DNA of 64,000 nucleotides, taken from assembly GCF_000284595.1 (NCBI RefSeq), contig NC_017671.1, positions 1,707,001 to 1,771,000 on the forward strand. Direction: 5' to 3'. How positions within the stretch are numbered: the stretch's first letter is position 1; each line of letters opens with the position of its first letter. This DNA is from Stenotrophomonas maltophilia D457. Its GTDB lineage: Bacteria; Pseudomonadota; Gammaproteobacteria; Xanthomonadales; Xanthomonadaceae. Shown here piece after piece: positions 26,341-35,573 of this stretch. The notes under the pieces are model-generated. The model was not told the DNA's origin and did no database searches. It saw only the letters and a program-made list of their open reading frames with translations. The position numbers were made by a program, and so were the translations under genes.

Positions 26341-28371
26341 TCAGGAGCCTTTGCGGCCGCTACGGCGCGGGCGCGAGGCGCCGCGCTTGGAGCTGCCGGA
26401 TTCGACTGGCAGCGTGCCTTTGCAGTCCGGGTAGCGGCTGCACGACCAGAACGGGCCGCTCTTGCCGCTGCGCTGGCGCGTGGGTGCGCCGCACTGCGGG
26501 CATGCCGGCCCTTGGGGAACCTTGATGGACAGGGAGGCGCTGCCGTACTGCGCAATCAACTGCGAAATCCACGCGGCCTGCTTGCCGATGAACACGTCCA
26601 GGGTGAGCTGTCCGGCCTCGATCATGTCGAGCGCCTGTTCCCAGACGGCGGTGGTGCCAGGGTCGGCAATCGCCGCAGGCACGGCATCGATCAAAGTGAA
26701 AGCCGCATCCGAGGCGCGGATGGCGCGCCCCTTCTTCACGAGGTAGCCGCGAGCGATCAGGCCGCCGATGATGTTGGCCCGCGTCGCTTCGGTGCCGATG
26801 CCAACCGTATCCTTGAGCTTCTGCTTCAGGCGGGGATCGGACACCAGCTTGGCGACGCCTTTCATGGACTTGACCAACTCGCCTTGCGTGTACGGTTTGG
26901 GCGGCAGCGTCTTGAGTGCCTTGAGATCGACGTCGGCCACCTGGCATGCCAGGCCCTCATACAGTTTCGGCAGCGCGGGCAGCACCTGGGCGCGGACCGC
27001 AGTATCGCCCTCGCCATCACCGTCTTCGGCCTGCGGCTCGGCGAGCACCTGGCGCCAACCCGGGATGACAACCTGCTTGCCCGTGGCCGCCAGGTTCTGC
27101 CCCCCGCACGAAAACTTGGCCACAGTGCGGTCGAACTCGTGGTGAGGGAGGAACTGCGCCAGGTAATGCGACCGGATGAGCCTGTACACGGCCAGTTCCT
27201 TCTCGCTCATGGCGGAGAGCTTCGCCGGTTCGAGCGTCGGGATGATGCCGTGGTGCGCCGTGACCTTGCCATCGTTCCAGGCGCGCGAGCGCTGCGAGCG
27301 GTCGAGCTGGCCCATGATCGAGCGCAGCGAGGGATCGGTCTTGAGCAGGCTGTCGAGAACGGTGGGCACTTCGGCAAACATGCTCTCGGGCAGGTAGCCG
27401 GAGTCCGAGCGGGGGTACGTCGTGGCCTTGTGCGTCTCGTACAGGGCTTGGGCAATCTCCAAGGTTTCCTGCACGTCCAGCCCAAGCTGCTTGGAACACA
27501 CTTCCTGCAAGGTGCCCAGGTCGAACGGCAGCGGCGGGCCTTCGCGGACACGCTCAGTCTCCACCGACACGACGTGGGCACTGCCCGCAGCGCGGATCTG
27601 CTGCATGGTCTGCTGTGCGACCGGCTGCCGCAGGCAGCGGCCTGCGTCGTCGGTGCACGCATCGGGTGGAACCCATTGCGCGGCGAAAGTCGAACCGCCT
27701 GCGAACAGGGACACGGCGATGGCCCAGTATGGTACGGACACGAAGCGCGCGATCTCGCGGTCGCGGTCCACAACGAGCTTGAGCGTCGGGGTCTGTACGC
27801 GGCCGACCGACAGCACGCCGTCGTAACCCGCCTGTCGCCCCAGCACCGTGAACAGCCGGCTCAGGTTCATGCCCACGAGCCAATCCGCACGGGAGCGCGC
27901 CAGCGCCGAGTGGTACATCGAAAGCGTCTCGGCCGAAGGCCGCAGCTTGCCCAGTGCCGCCCGAATGGACGCATCGTTGAGCGCCGACAGCCACAGGCGT
28001 TCGATGGGGCCGCGGTAGCCGCAAAGCTCCACGATCTCGCGGGCGATCAATTCGCCCTCGCGGTCGGCATCGGTGGCGATAACCAGGTGAGTCGCCTTCG
28101 CCAAGAGCGCCTTGACGACCTTGAATTGCGTGGCGGTCTTCGGTTTGACCTCGACCCGCCAGTGCTGGGGAATGATGGGCAACTGCTCAACGGACCATCG
28201 TTTGAGCTGCTCGTCGTAGGCCTCGGGCGGCGCCGCCTCCACGAGATGGCCGATGCACCAGGTGACCGTGACGCCGGAACCGTTGAGGCAGCCTTCACCG
28301 CGCTGCGTGGCGCCGAGAATCCGGCCAATGTCTTTGCCCTGGGAGGGCTTCTCGCACAAGAACAGCCGCAT
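26341..28371 (-). CDS. topB: DNA topoisomerase III (ICE copy)
   Basis: A 676-residue type IA topoisomerase that decatenates and relaxes DNA through a 5'-phosphotyrosine. It has the Toprim start MRLFLCEKPSQGKDIGR, the DADREG metal site at 101-106, active-site Tyr 319 in TTYPRSD, and a C-terminal zinc ribbon with Cys 624, 627, 644 and 650. The basic tail ends SRPRRSGRKGS. ATG 28371 starts the Toprim domain directly. In ICEs it probably resolves replicating or transferring circles, together with the SSB encoded just upstream. Confidence 0.95.
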   Translation of the reverse strand: MRLFLCEKPSQGKDIGRILGATQRGEGCLNGSGVTVTWCIGHLVEAAPPEAYDEQLKRWSVEQLPIIPQHWRVEVKPKTATQFKVVKALLAKATHLVIATDADREGELIAREIVELCGYRGPIERLWLSALNDASIRAALGKLRPSAETLSMYHSALARSRADWLVGMNLSRLFTVLGRQAGYDGVLSVGRVQTPTLKLVVDRDREIARFVSVPYWAIAVSLFAGGSTFAAQWVPPDACTDDAGRCLRQPVAQQTMQQIRAAGSAHVVSVETERVREGPPLPFDLGTLQEVCSKQLGLDVQETLEIAQALYETHKATTYPRSDSGYLPESMFAEVPTVLDSLLKTDPSLRSIMGQLDRSQRSRAWNDGKVTAHHGIIPTLEPAKLSAMSEKELAVYRLIRSHYLAQFLPHHEFDRTVAKFSCGGQNLAATGKQVVIPGWRQVLAEPQAEDGDGEGDTAVRAQVLPALPKLYEGLACQVADVDLKALKTLPPKPYTQGELVKSMKGVAKLVSDPRLKQKLKDTVGIGTEATRANIIGGLIARGYLVKKGRAIRASDAAFTLIDAVPAAIADPGTTAVWEQALDMIEAGQLTLDVFIGKQAAWISQLIAQYGSASLSIKVPQGPACPQCGAPTRQRSGKSGPFWSCSRYPDCKGTLPVESGSSKRGASRPRRSGRKGS

Positions 28372-28654
28372 ATCCGTCCATCCCGATTCCTGTTGTTCAT
28401 GGAGTTGCTGGGATCGAGGATGCCGAGCGCAGCCCCTGGCAGCAGCAAACAAGCCGCATGCGGCAGCGACCGCTTTCACGCCGATGAAATGGCGAGTGCG
28501 GGGAAGGTGCGTGGCCGGAAGTGTGCGGGCCGAGAGCCGCGATTTCCGGGAGCGCGCGTGGAACTCGGTGGACGTTGGTGGAGCTATCCCCTGGGGATAA
28601 TTCGCAGCGCATGGAGGGCGGCGAAGCACTGCGGCAGCCGCCCTCCATGCCCGA

Positions 28655-29095
28655 TCACTTCCTGCGCTTGGTCTCTTTCGGCGCCGTCGATTCCTGGGTG
28701 GCCTGGGGCTTCGGCTCTGCCTCCTGTGGCTTCGGGCTGAGGGCCACAGACTCGATGCGGTACGGCAGGATGCCGACACTGCGCGCGTTGACCTGCCAAG
28801 TCTCACGCGGCTGATCTTCGTTGTCCGTCCAGGGGTCGCGCTCCATGCGGCCGACGACCAGCACCCGCATGCCCTTCTGGTAGAGCTGCTGCCAGCGGTC
28901 GGCGTCGTGGTGCCAGAGTTCCACCGGCGCCCAGAAGCCGCCGCGGTCCTCGAACTCGCCGCCCTTGGTGGGGACGGGGTTGTCGAAGTACACGTTCAGC
29001 CGGAGCAACCGGCGAGGATCGTCGTTGCCATTGGGGAATTCGCGGTACTCGGGAGGCGATCCGATGTTGCCCTCGCCGATGAATTGTGTGCTCAT
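28655..29095 (-). CDS. ssb: Single-stranded DNA-binding protein (ICE type)
   Basis: A 146-residue OB-fold protein starting MSTQFIGEGNIGSPPEYREF. It has the SSB core (LRLNVYFDN, APVELWHHDADRWQQLYQKG, VLVVGRMERDPW) and a disordered Pro/Glu/Lys tail ending KRRK, unlike the acidic DDIPF tip of housekeeping SSB. It coats single strands during ICE replication or transfer. The 283-bp gap before topB holds no gene. Confidence 0.92.
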   Translation of the reverse strand: MSTQFIGEGNIGSPPEYREFPNGNDDPRRLLRLNVYFDNPVPTKGGEFEDRGGFWAPVELWHHDADRWQQLYQKGMRVLVVGRMERDPWTDNEDQPRETWQVNARSVGILPYRIESVALSPKPQEAEPKPQATQESTAPKETKRRK

Positions 29096-29168
29096 GTTGG
29101 AATCTCCGTGGTGGTTGAAATACCCGTGCCTCGTTGGGCTCGGGCGCGTGCTCGGATGGCAGGCGCAA

Positions 29169-29696
29169 TCACCGATCGCGCACTGCGGCAGGAACGGACG
29201 CGAGCCGGCGCAGGTAGGTGTTGTCCGCCTGCGCGGCCTTGCTGGCGCATTCCTGTGCTTGCCTGCCCAGGGTGTGCAGCAGGCTGATCTGCATGTTCAG
29301 CATGACGCGCTGCAGTTCGATCTCGTGCAGGTCGTGCAGCAGGTTGACCGGCGTGCTGGGGCTCGCCATCAGCTCCTGCCACAACGCCACGCCCATGGCC
29401 GATCGATCGTGCTTGCGCCAGCGAAGAAAGGTCGTGCCTGCGCCAGTGGTCTGCTGGGCCAGCTCGACGGGAAGCAGGGGGAAGGGATGCCCGCACGCCT
29501 GTGGCAGCACCTGTCGCTGCGCCAGGGCAATCAACTCGTCGCGCATGGCGAAGCACTGGCTGGCCCAGGCCTCGAAGTCCCCTTTACCTTTAAAAGGCTT
29601 TAAAAGGCCTTTTAGAGAGGCCGCGTGTTCCAGCCGCATGAAGGCTGGCTGTTCCAGACGACGGAAGTAGCGCGGTTCGCGGTTCGGGTCGCTCAT
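29169..29696 (-). CDS. DUF3158 family ICE protein
   Basis: A 175-residue helical protein (RYFRRLEQPAFMRLEHAASLKGLLKPFKGKG, LRWRKHDRSAMGVALWQELM, HDLHEIELQRVMLNMQISLLHTLG, each seen as separate stretches). Its place between SSB and TIGR03761 is the family order in PFGI-type ICEs. It overlaps the upstream gene by 4 bp, so it is translationally coupled. No activity is known; basic helices suggest nucleic-acid or partner binding. Confidence 0.8.
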   Translation of the reverse strand: MSDPNREPRYFRRLEQPAFMRLEHAASLKGLLKPFKGKGDFEAWASQCFAMRDELIALAQRQVLPQACGHPFPLLPVELAQQTTGAGTTFLRWRKHDRSAMGVALWQELMASPSTPVNLLHDLHEIELQRVMLNMQISLLHTLGRQAQECASKAAQADNTYLRRLASVPAAVRDR

Positions 29697-30484
29697 GCCG
29701 GTTCGTCCTCGCCGGCGGCTGTGGACTTGGCCTCGGCCGAATCGGCGGCAGCGCCTTCGTCGGTGGGAGATGCGGCTGCGGCAGCGCTATCACCACGCTG
29801 TTGCAGACCACGGCGCACGACGGGCGGCGCAAACTTCGAGCGGCGCATGCCTTCGAGCACGTCCTGCGGCAGTTCGCCGAACTTCTCCAATGCTGCCCGA
29901 GCTGCGGCGTTCTTGGCCGCGAAGTCGTCGCGGGTGCAGCCCGAGTAGCGGTATTGCTGGGCCAGGCTGAACAGGCTGCGCAGCGCGTGGGCACCTTCGT
30001 TGAGCCAGCGCTCCAACGTCGAGCGATCGATCAGCGCGGTGTGGTGGGCGAGGATCAGCTTGCGGGCGATGTCGTCGTAGTCGGCCAGCAGATAGACGGC
30101 GGCAAAGCCGAGCTGCGCGTTCACGAACAAGGGGAGCTTCACCGGCTGCACGTTGAGGTTCTCACCCAGGCTCAACGCCGCAGGCACGCCGGCCAGTGCC
30201 TGGTCAACCTGCTCGCGCAGCGATTGCAACGTGGTCCTGGTCTGGTCGAGCTTTTCCTCGATGCGCAACATCCACCAGTCGCTGTACGGGTCGTCCTGCT
30301 CCGAGCCGCGCTTCATCTTGTTCATCACGGCGATGTAGCCGTTCAGGCCGACGATGCCGGGTCGCCCCTCGGCGGCGGCGCGGCCATGCCAGATGCGCGA
30401 GGCGTGGTGGGTGTGCAGCGTCAGCGACATCGCGCTGCGCAGGGAGCCGAGGTTGAGTTGCAATGGTTCGTTGCTGGTTGCCAT
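29693..30484 (-). CDS. TIGR03761 family ICE protein
   Basis: A 263-residue protein starting MATSNEPLQLNLGSLRSAMS. It shows the family pattern LHTHHASRIWHGR, GLNGYIAVMNKM, DPYSDWWMLRIEEKL and FVNAQLGFAAVYLLADYDDI, with a low-complexity Ala/Glu tail. The family is confined to integrating conjugative elements. It follows the STY4528-type gene across a repeat-filled gap. Confidence 0.88.
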   Translation of the reverse strand: MATSNEPLQLNLGSLRSAMSLTLHTHHASRIWHGRAAAEGRPGIVGLNGYIAVMNKMKRGSEQDDPYSDWWMLRIEEKLDQTRTTLQSLREQVDQALAGVPAALSLGENLNVQPVKLPLFVNAQLGFAAVYLLADYDDIARKLILAHHTALIDRSTLERWLNEGAHALRSLFSLAQQYRYSGCTRDDFAAKNAAARAALEKFGELPQDVLEGMRRSKFAPPVVRRGLQQRGDSAAAAASPTDEGAAADSAEAKSTAAGEDEPA

Positions 30485-30599
30485 GGTGATCGCTCGCTGG
30501 TGGACAGGGAGCCGCCAGCATCCGCATGCAGCGGAAGGCAGTCAGTCAACAAACCGAAATGAGCCGACCCCCGGTTCTGTGCGCGCTGGCGGCGCAGCG

Positions 30600-30945
30600 C
30601 GCAACGGTCCCCTGGGGACCGCTCCGCAGATGGGCACTCACATCGGCGTTCCCGTCCTCGGTTGTTGACGGTATGCGTGCTGCACCGCACGTCGCGCTGC
30701 CGTTCGACACGATCCTTCGCCGCGCAGCCGTCCCCAGGGGACCGTTCCGTTGAGCGCCATGGAGGTCTGCTTCATGGTCTTGCATGCGCTCTACTCAGGT
30801 TTTGCGCAGCATGTCGCGCCGTCGCCCGGCGCTTCACCGCACAGCCGTCCCCAGGGGACCGTTTCTGCCGACCGCCATGGAGATCTACTTCACGGCTTTG
30901 ACAAGCCCTGTGCTCAGGATTTGCGCAGCAGATCGCGCAGGCGCT
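30600..30945. repeat. Imperfect direct repeats and palindromes in ICE gap
   Basis: The 429-bp gap 30485-30913 has no gene. The palindrome GGTCCCC/GGGGACC (or GTCCCCAGGGGAC) occurs near 30605, 30729 and 30845. A unit of about 115 bp (CGC-CAGCCGTCCCCAGGGGACCG...CGCCATGGAG-TCT...CTCAGG-TTTGCGCAGCA) occurs at about 30722-30830 and again at 30838-30945. The second copy runs into the 3' end of the STY4528-type gene. Confidence 0.75.
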
Positions 30946-32152
30946 CGATGTGCTGCCGGGCCACCTCGGGCGGCACGACGTTGCGCGGCGGCTCGGTTGG
31001 TGGCGCTCGCGCCGCCGATGGTGTTGGCGGTGCCGGGCCGGTCTGCTTGGCCCAGGCATTGAACTCGCCGCGCATGGCGCGCTGGATGATGCCGAACAGA
31101 TAACCGGCGGGGTTGCGGATGCCATGCTTGCCGCACCGTGCGGCCCATTCGTCCAGCACGGCCTGCCGCAGGGCAGCGTCCACCTGCTGCAACGCCATCT
31201 TGGCTCCGGCCTGCTGTTCCGCCTTCAGTTCCGCGAAGCGCTTGGGCCATTGCAGGTCGCCCAGCGCACGCGCCTGCGCGGTAGTACGTACTTCATCAAT
31301 ACGACTACTACGTACTGTACGGTCCTGCTTCGAATTCCGAAGAGCGCCGTCTGGCGCGGGTTTCGGCCCTGCTTCGGATTCCGAAGATGGGCGATCGCCA
31401 TTCCGAAGAAGGCTCGCGGGCCCTTCTTCGGAATCGTGGACCGCATCCTCCTGTGGATAACTTTCGGAGGCGGTGATGCCCTGGTCGGCCAGGCGCTCGG
31501 CGAGCACTTGCAGCCGCGACGGCAAGGTGCGTCCGGACAGCATCGGGTCGTCCGCGATCTCCTGGAGGGTGTTGAGTCCCACCACCTGGACGGCCTTGGC
31601 CGAATGCCCCAGCGACTGGCTGACCAGGGCCAGGTAGTCGGCGTCGAGTTGCATCGCCTCGAACGGCGTCAGCGGTTCGTCGTGCAGGACGTAGAGGTTG
31701 CCGAGGATGCGACCGGTCTTGGGGTCGCGCCGTCGTCGCACGAGGCTCAGCCAGCGCGTCAGGCGCAGCAGCGTCAGCGCCCGCGCCACGGTCTCATGGG
31801 AGGCCTGGCCTGCGCAGGGCATCGACGCCAGCCAGGGGCGCAACTGCTCATAGGTGGGAAATGCCGTGACGCCATCGTCGTTGAGCATCAATCGGAACAC
31901 CTGCCAGGCGTTGCGCTCCAGCGGTGTCAGGCGGCGGTCGAGGAACAGCCGCCGCGGCACGCTCTCGTGCCGATTGCCACTGAACAGGAAGGCGTCGCCG
32001 GACGTAGGAGGCGTGGGCGTTGGAGCAGGCAGGGACGCGGGAGCGCCAGAGCTGGACTTGGGCGCGAGGTCCTTCAGCGCAGCGTCGAACAGGTCGGCGA
32101 GTGCGATGGGGCCAGGGCGCTGGGCTCGTGGGGCGGTGTCGTCCACGGCCAT
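30914..32152 (-). CDS. STY4528-type pathogenicity-island/ICE replication protein
   Basis: A 412-residue protein. A Pro-rich N-terminus is followed by a winged-helix-like region (PRRLFLDRRLTPLERNAWQ, TYEQLRPWL, ETVARALTLLRLTRWLS), a long variable middle and a conserved C-terminal helix with NPAGYLFGIIQRA. The pattern fits the STY4528 family, annotated as island replication proteins. It probably binds DNA at an ICE origin. The stop is 3 bp upstream of the repeats; the gene follows DUF2857 with a 3-bp gap. Confidence 0.85.
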   Translation of the reverse strand: MAVDDTAPRAQRPGPIALADLFDAALKDLAPKSSSGAPASLPAPTPTPPTSGDAFLFSGNRHESVPRRLFLDRRLTPLERNAWQVFRLMLNDDGVTAFPTYEQLRPWLASMPCAGQASHETVARALTLLRLTRWLSLVRRRRDPKTGRILGNLYVLHDEPLTPFEAMQLDADYLALVSQSLGHSAKAVQVVGLNTLQEIADDPMLSGRTLPSRLQVLAERLADQGITASESYPQEDAVHDSEEGPASLLRNGDRPSSESEAGPKPAPDGALRNSKQDRTVRSSRIDEVRTTAQARALGDLQWPKRFAELKAEQQAGAKMALQQVDAALRQAVLDEWAARCGKHGIRNPAGYLFGIIQRAMRGEFNAWAKQTGPAPPTPSAARAPPTEPPRNVVPPEVARQHIERLRDLLRKS

Positions 32153-32155
32153 GGC

Positions 32156-32716
32156 CTAGCCCAATCCCTGATCGACCCAGTTCCTGATCGCGGCCCAGAC
32201 CACCGAGAGCGGCAGCGACATGCCCTCGGCCAGGTCCATGGCCGCATCGAGAATCGAGGTCTCGTCCTCCAGATCGACGTTCCTGCTGCTGGTCACGGCT
32301 TTCCATTGCCGCCACAGTTCGGTGTCCTGGGTCTCGTCCAGGACGGGGTGGCGCCCCTTGCGCTTGGGCAGGCCGAGGATCTCCCGCCGCAGGGCGACTT
32401 CCTGATGGGTCAGGCCATAGAAGCGGCTGACCATCTCCGTGCTGGCCCCCAGCCGCAGCATGCGATCGACCGTGGCGATTTCCTTCTCCACGTCCTGTGC
32501 CTGGTTGAGCAGGCGCTGCAGCACTTCGCGGTTGACCGTGACCGAGCACCACGAGACGCTGGCGTTGGCCAGCACGCTGATCAGCGCGGGGTGCTTGAGC
32601 GCATCCAGCTCGGCCTCGCCGAAGCCCATGGCCTTGCAGCGGCGCAGTTGGCCGTTGCGAAGGTCATACAGCGCCTGGGCAATCACGGCCTGGTTGAGCG
32701 GATGCGATGTGGACAT
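32156..32716 (-). CDS. DUF2857 / STY4526-type regulator; InrR-like position
   Basis: A 186-residue protein starting MSTSHPLNQAVIAQALYDLR at 32716. An HTH-like segment is seen at about 85-120 (ASTEMVSRFYGLTHQEVALRR). The family follows ParB in clc-type ICEs. By position and size it could correspond to inrR of ICEclc, which is needed for integrase expression; this is inference from synteny only. It is flanked tightly by ParB (14 bp) and STY4528. Confidence 0.8.
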   Translation of the reverse strand: MSTSHPLNQAVIAQALYDLRNGQLRRCKAMGFGEAELDALKHPALISVLANASVSWCSVTVNREVLQRLLNQAQDVEKEIATVDRMLRLGASTEMVSRFYGLTHQEVALRREILGLPKRKGRHPVLDETQDTELWRQWKAVTSSRNVDLEDETSILDAAMDLAEGMSLPLSVVWAAIRNWVDQGLG

Positions 32717-32730
32717 GCGGCCTCCCTCGC

Positions 32731-34410
32731 TCACGTCCCGGGCGCCGTGGTGCCGGCTTCCAGGTCCAGCAGACGCCGGGCGAGGCGCAGCAGCCGAAAG
32801 AGCTTGACCAACGCCGTGTCGCTCAAGCGCCTTGCGCCGCTGCCATGGCCTTGGCTCTGGCCGTGCAACAGGGTCGGCAGGTCGGCGGCGAGCTGCGCGC
32901 CGTCCAGGCCCGCTTCGGCGACGGGCTGACCCGTCAGGGAAGTGAGCAGCGTCAGCACCGCGCGGCCGAGCGGCGACGGGGCTTGGCCGCGGGCGCGGCA
33001 CGCAAACCCGATGCCATCGGCGCGATCCTCGATGCACTCGTCCAGGCCTGCCTCCCCGGCGATCTCGCGCGCGAACTGCGCGATGTGGATGCGCAGCCGA
33101 TCGGGCGTGTCCAGGCCGGCGTCGATGTACCAGACGTCGGAGATCGGATAGAGTCCGCCGGCTTGCACCGGGATGGACTGCAGCACGCTCGCCGAGAAGT
33201 CGGGCGGCAGCGCATCGCCCAACTGGTCGGCGACCATGCGCTGGATCGATTGGAGCCGTTCTGTCGTCGGTGCTGGCGAGACGATGTGCTCGCGAAGCAG
33301 ATCGCCCGGTGCGGCCGGCTGGCTTCCCGTGGCCGCTTCGCCAACCGCCGTGTCGTCGTGGCGCAAGGTGGGCTCGGACGCCGGAGGGCTGGCGGGTGGA
33401 GGACCGGCCGCCGCTGCAGGCGTGGCGATGGACGATGCTGCGCCCGGCGGAGTCGGCGTGCCGGCGGTGGGCGAAGGCAACGCCGGCTGCGCCGCAGGTG
33501 GCGTCGGGTCACTGACCAGCGCCCGGTGGCGGCTTTCCGATTCGGTCAGGTCCAGCGCCAGCACGTCGTAGCCGATGCCCAGCAGCTCGGACATCTGGCC
33601 GATCAGCTCGTCTTGCACGCGCTGCGGCGCGAACTCGTCGCCCTGCGTGTCGAACTGCGCCAGCACCTCCTGAAAGAAACTGTCGAAGTCCAGCGGCAGC
33701 GAACGGTCCTTGGCGTAGTGCTCCCAGGTGCGTTTGCAGGCCGTGCGCATGACCGACAGCCGCTCGACCTGGTGGCGCCCCAGGCCGCCATAGAGCACAG
33801 TGGGAATGGCGGGCAGCAGGTAGCGCACCGCGTCGGCCATGCGGGTGATGTGCGACCGCTGGACGGGGAAGCCATCGGCCGCCAGGCGGCGGGCCAGTTC
33901 CGACTGGCTCAGGGCGGCGCCGCTCTCCTGCTCGTAGAACTCCCGTGCTTTCTCGACGCCGAGCGCGCGCTCGATGAACGTGAGGCCGCCGCGCAGTTCG
34001 TTCTCGGCAAGATGCCCGGTCAGCGCGACGATTTCACCGCGCTCCGGCCATGGTCGGAACAGGCACGATATGCGGAAGAAGCGTTCTTCCTTGGTCTCCG
34101 ACCAGAGTTCGCGCAGGATCGCCAGTCGCGTGTTGCCGCCGTTGCGGATGATGTAGTGGTCCTCGCCGGGCCTGCGCGTGATGGCCGGCGCCGCGTCCAG
34201 GCCGCGCTCGCGGATGGATGCCTTGATTTCCTCGTAAGCCGGGTTGCGCTTCATGCGCGGGTCATGGTCGTAGGGCCGCAACTGGTCCAGCGTCACGACC
34301 ATGGGCGTGTCCGCGATCGGGTCGCTCAAGGCCGTAGCCGCTGGGCCGCTGCGCTCGAAGCCGGCCGCGAGCAGCTTGCCTGCCATGTCCTGCGAGGTCA
34401 TGTCAGCCAT
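32731..34410 (-). CDS. parB: ParB-family ICE partition protein
   Basis: A 559-residue protein starting MADMTSQDMAGKLLAAGF at 34410. The ParB-type N-terminal domain is LDQLRPYDHDPRMKRNPAYEEIKASI, then GNTRLAILREL. An HTH region (LSQSELARRLAADGFPVQRS) follows, then a Pro/Ala-rich linker and a C-terminal domain. It is much longer than plasmid ParB, as usual for ICE ParB. It overlaps the upstream HicA-like gene by 8 bp. A role in stability or regulation of the excised circle is likely. Confidence 0.88.
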   Translation of the reverse strand: MADMTSQDMAGKLLAAGFERSGPAATALSDPIADTPMVVTLDQLRPYDHDPRMKRNPAYEEIKASIRERGLDAAPAITRRPGEDHYIIRNGGNTRLAILRELWSETKEERFFRISCLFRPWPERGEIVALTGHLAENELRGGLTFIERALGVEKAREFYEQESGAALSQSELARRLAADGFPVQRSHITRMADAVRYLLPAIPTVLYGGLGRHQVERLSVMRTACKRTWEHYAKDRSLPLDFDSFFQEVLAQFDTQGDEFAPQRVQDELIGQMSELLGIGYDVLALDLTESESRHRALVSDPTPPAAQPALPSPTAGTPTPPGAASSIATPAAAAGPPPASPPASEPTLRHDDTAVGEAATGSQPAAPGDLLREHIVSPAPTTERLQSIQRMVADQLGDALPPDFSASVLQSIPVQAGGLYPISDVWYIDAGLDTPDRLRIHIAQFAREIAGEAGLDECIEDRADGIGFACRARGQAPSPLGRAVLTLLTSLTGQPVAEAGLDGAQLAADLPTLLHGQSQGHGSGARRLSDTALVKLFRLLRLARRLLDLEAGTTAPGT

Positions 34411-34672
34411 GGCCGCACCCCTCGCAGTCCCCACGACCGCCGGCCGGCGCCATGCGGGCCTCTCGCTCGGCGCGGCGGATCTGCGCACGGGCGTTCAATT
34501 CGGCCCGGTGGTCACTCGCTGTCGAACTCGTGTAGATCGCCGCGCAGCCGGCCTTGGTGAACTTGAGGTGCCCGCCCGGCGTGCGCTTGACGTGCCAGCC
34601 CTCACCGACCGCGAACTCGATCAGGGCGCGCAGCCGCTTGTGGCCGCGGGCCAGCTCATGTGCGTTCGCCAT
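34403..34672 (-). CDS. HicA-like small protein between parA and parB (Shi position)
   Basis: An 89-residue protein starting MANAHELARGHKRLRALIEF at 34672. The segment WHVKRTPGGHLKF-TKAG is like the HicA toxin dsRBD fold (G-hydrophobic-GGHLKF, with His). No HicB-like antitoxin is next to it. The gene overlaps parA and parB at either end. In ICEclc a small gene, shi, lies at this place and contributes to growth arrest of transfer-competent cells, so a similar role is plausible. Similarity to HicA is from motif reading only. Confidence 0.72.
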   Translation of the reverse strand: MANAHELARGHKRLRALIEFAVGEGWHVKRTPGGHLKFTKAGCAAIYTSSTASDHRAELNARAQIRRAEREARMAPAGGRGDCEGCGHG

Positions 34673-35531
34673 GGGGCCTCCCAGGATCAAGAGGTCGCTG
34701 CGGGCGGCCGGATACTTGAGCCAGTCGGTCCTGCCATTGCGGGAACAACTCGCTGGCGAGCGCGCGCATCGTGTCGAGCGCGGCAGGGGCGACTCTGCCG
34801 GGCGGCTGGCGGTGCTCGACCCGATGCACCGGCAGGCCGCGCGTTGCGGCACGTGGATACGCTTCTATGGCCGGCACGTCGGTGGCGAGCACGCGGATGC
34901 CGGCGCTGTCCTGGAACAGGTCGCGCAAGGCCTGCTGGATCAGCCGTGCGTTGGCGGACACCGGGTGGACGCGGTTGATGAGCAAGTGCAGCGGCGGCGG
35001 TTCGATGCCCAGGTGCCGGTACGGCGCAATGTCTTCGAGCAACTGCATGGTGCCGCGCCGCAGCTCGCGTGCCGCGAGGATCTCCGGCGTGACGGGCGAC
35101 AGCGCGAGATCGGAGGCGAGCACCGCCATCTCCAGCAGCACGGAACGCGCGCCCTGGGTGTCGATCAGCACCAGGTCGTAGAGGGGAGCAAGTGCTGGCA
35201 GCAGATGCCGCAACCGCAGGCGGCCATCCGGCGCATGCAGCAACAACGTGTTCAGCTCGCCCCGGTGGTCGTCGGACAGCACCAGGTCCAGGCCCGCGAT
35301 GATCGTGCGGGACACGAGCTGGCCAAGGTCGCGCTCGTTGAAGGCCAACAGCTCATAGATGCCGCCCGGCGCGCGCTGGGTCAGTTCGTAGTAGGAGGAC
35401 AAGGTGGGCTGCACGTCGAGATCGAGCAGCAGCACGCGCAGGCCCGCGTCCGCGGCGAGCCCGCCCAGGTTGGCGGCCGTCGTGGTCTTGCCGACGCCGC
35501 CCTTCGTTGAAATGATGGACACGACCTGCAT
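34656..35531 (-). CDS. parA: ParA-family ATPase of ICE
   Basis: A 291-residue partition ATPase. Deviant Walker A KGGVGKTTT starts at residue 10, Walker A' is LLLDLDVQPTLS near 34-45, and Walker B is LVLIDTQG. It probably acts with ParB in maintaining or controlling the ICE circle. It overlaps the HicA-like gene by 17 bp and follows alpA by 42 bp: a tight leftward operon. Confidence 0.92.
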   Translation of the reverse strand: MQVVSIISTKGGVGKTTTAANLGGLAADAGLRVLLLDLDVQPTLSSYYELTQRAPGGIYELLAFNERDLGQLVSRTIIAGLDLVLSDDHRGELNTLLLHAPDGRLRLRHLLPALAPLYDLVLIDTQGARSVLLEMAVLASDLALSPVTPEILAARELRRGTMQLLEDIAPYRHLGIEPPPLHLLINRVHPVSANARLIQQALRDLFQDSAGIRVLATDVPAIEAYPRAATRGLPVHRVEHRQPPGRVAPAALDTMRALASELFPQWQDRLAQVSGRPQRPLDPGRPHGERT

Positions 35532-35573
35532 GGCGCTCTCCGGCTGGGAATGGGAAGTCCGCGGGAGAGCGGG

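Noticed and set aside
25921..28740. Very long rightward open frame (939 codons) opposite topoisomerase III
   Set aside because: It is an antisense shadow of topB: Arg/Ala/Gly/His-rich, no ribosome site, no domain, while the minus strand has a complete enzyme.
30600..30945. Repeats as a CRISPR-like array
   Set aside because: Only two to three long imperfect copies with palindromes, no unique equal-sized spacers and no cas genes.
32707..34560. Rightward open frame of 617 codons opposite parB
   Set aside because: Antisense shadow; ParB with an HTH is on the minus strand and the plus-strand product is Arg/Gly/Ala-rich.
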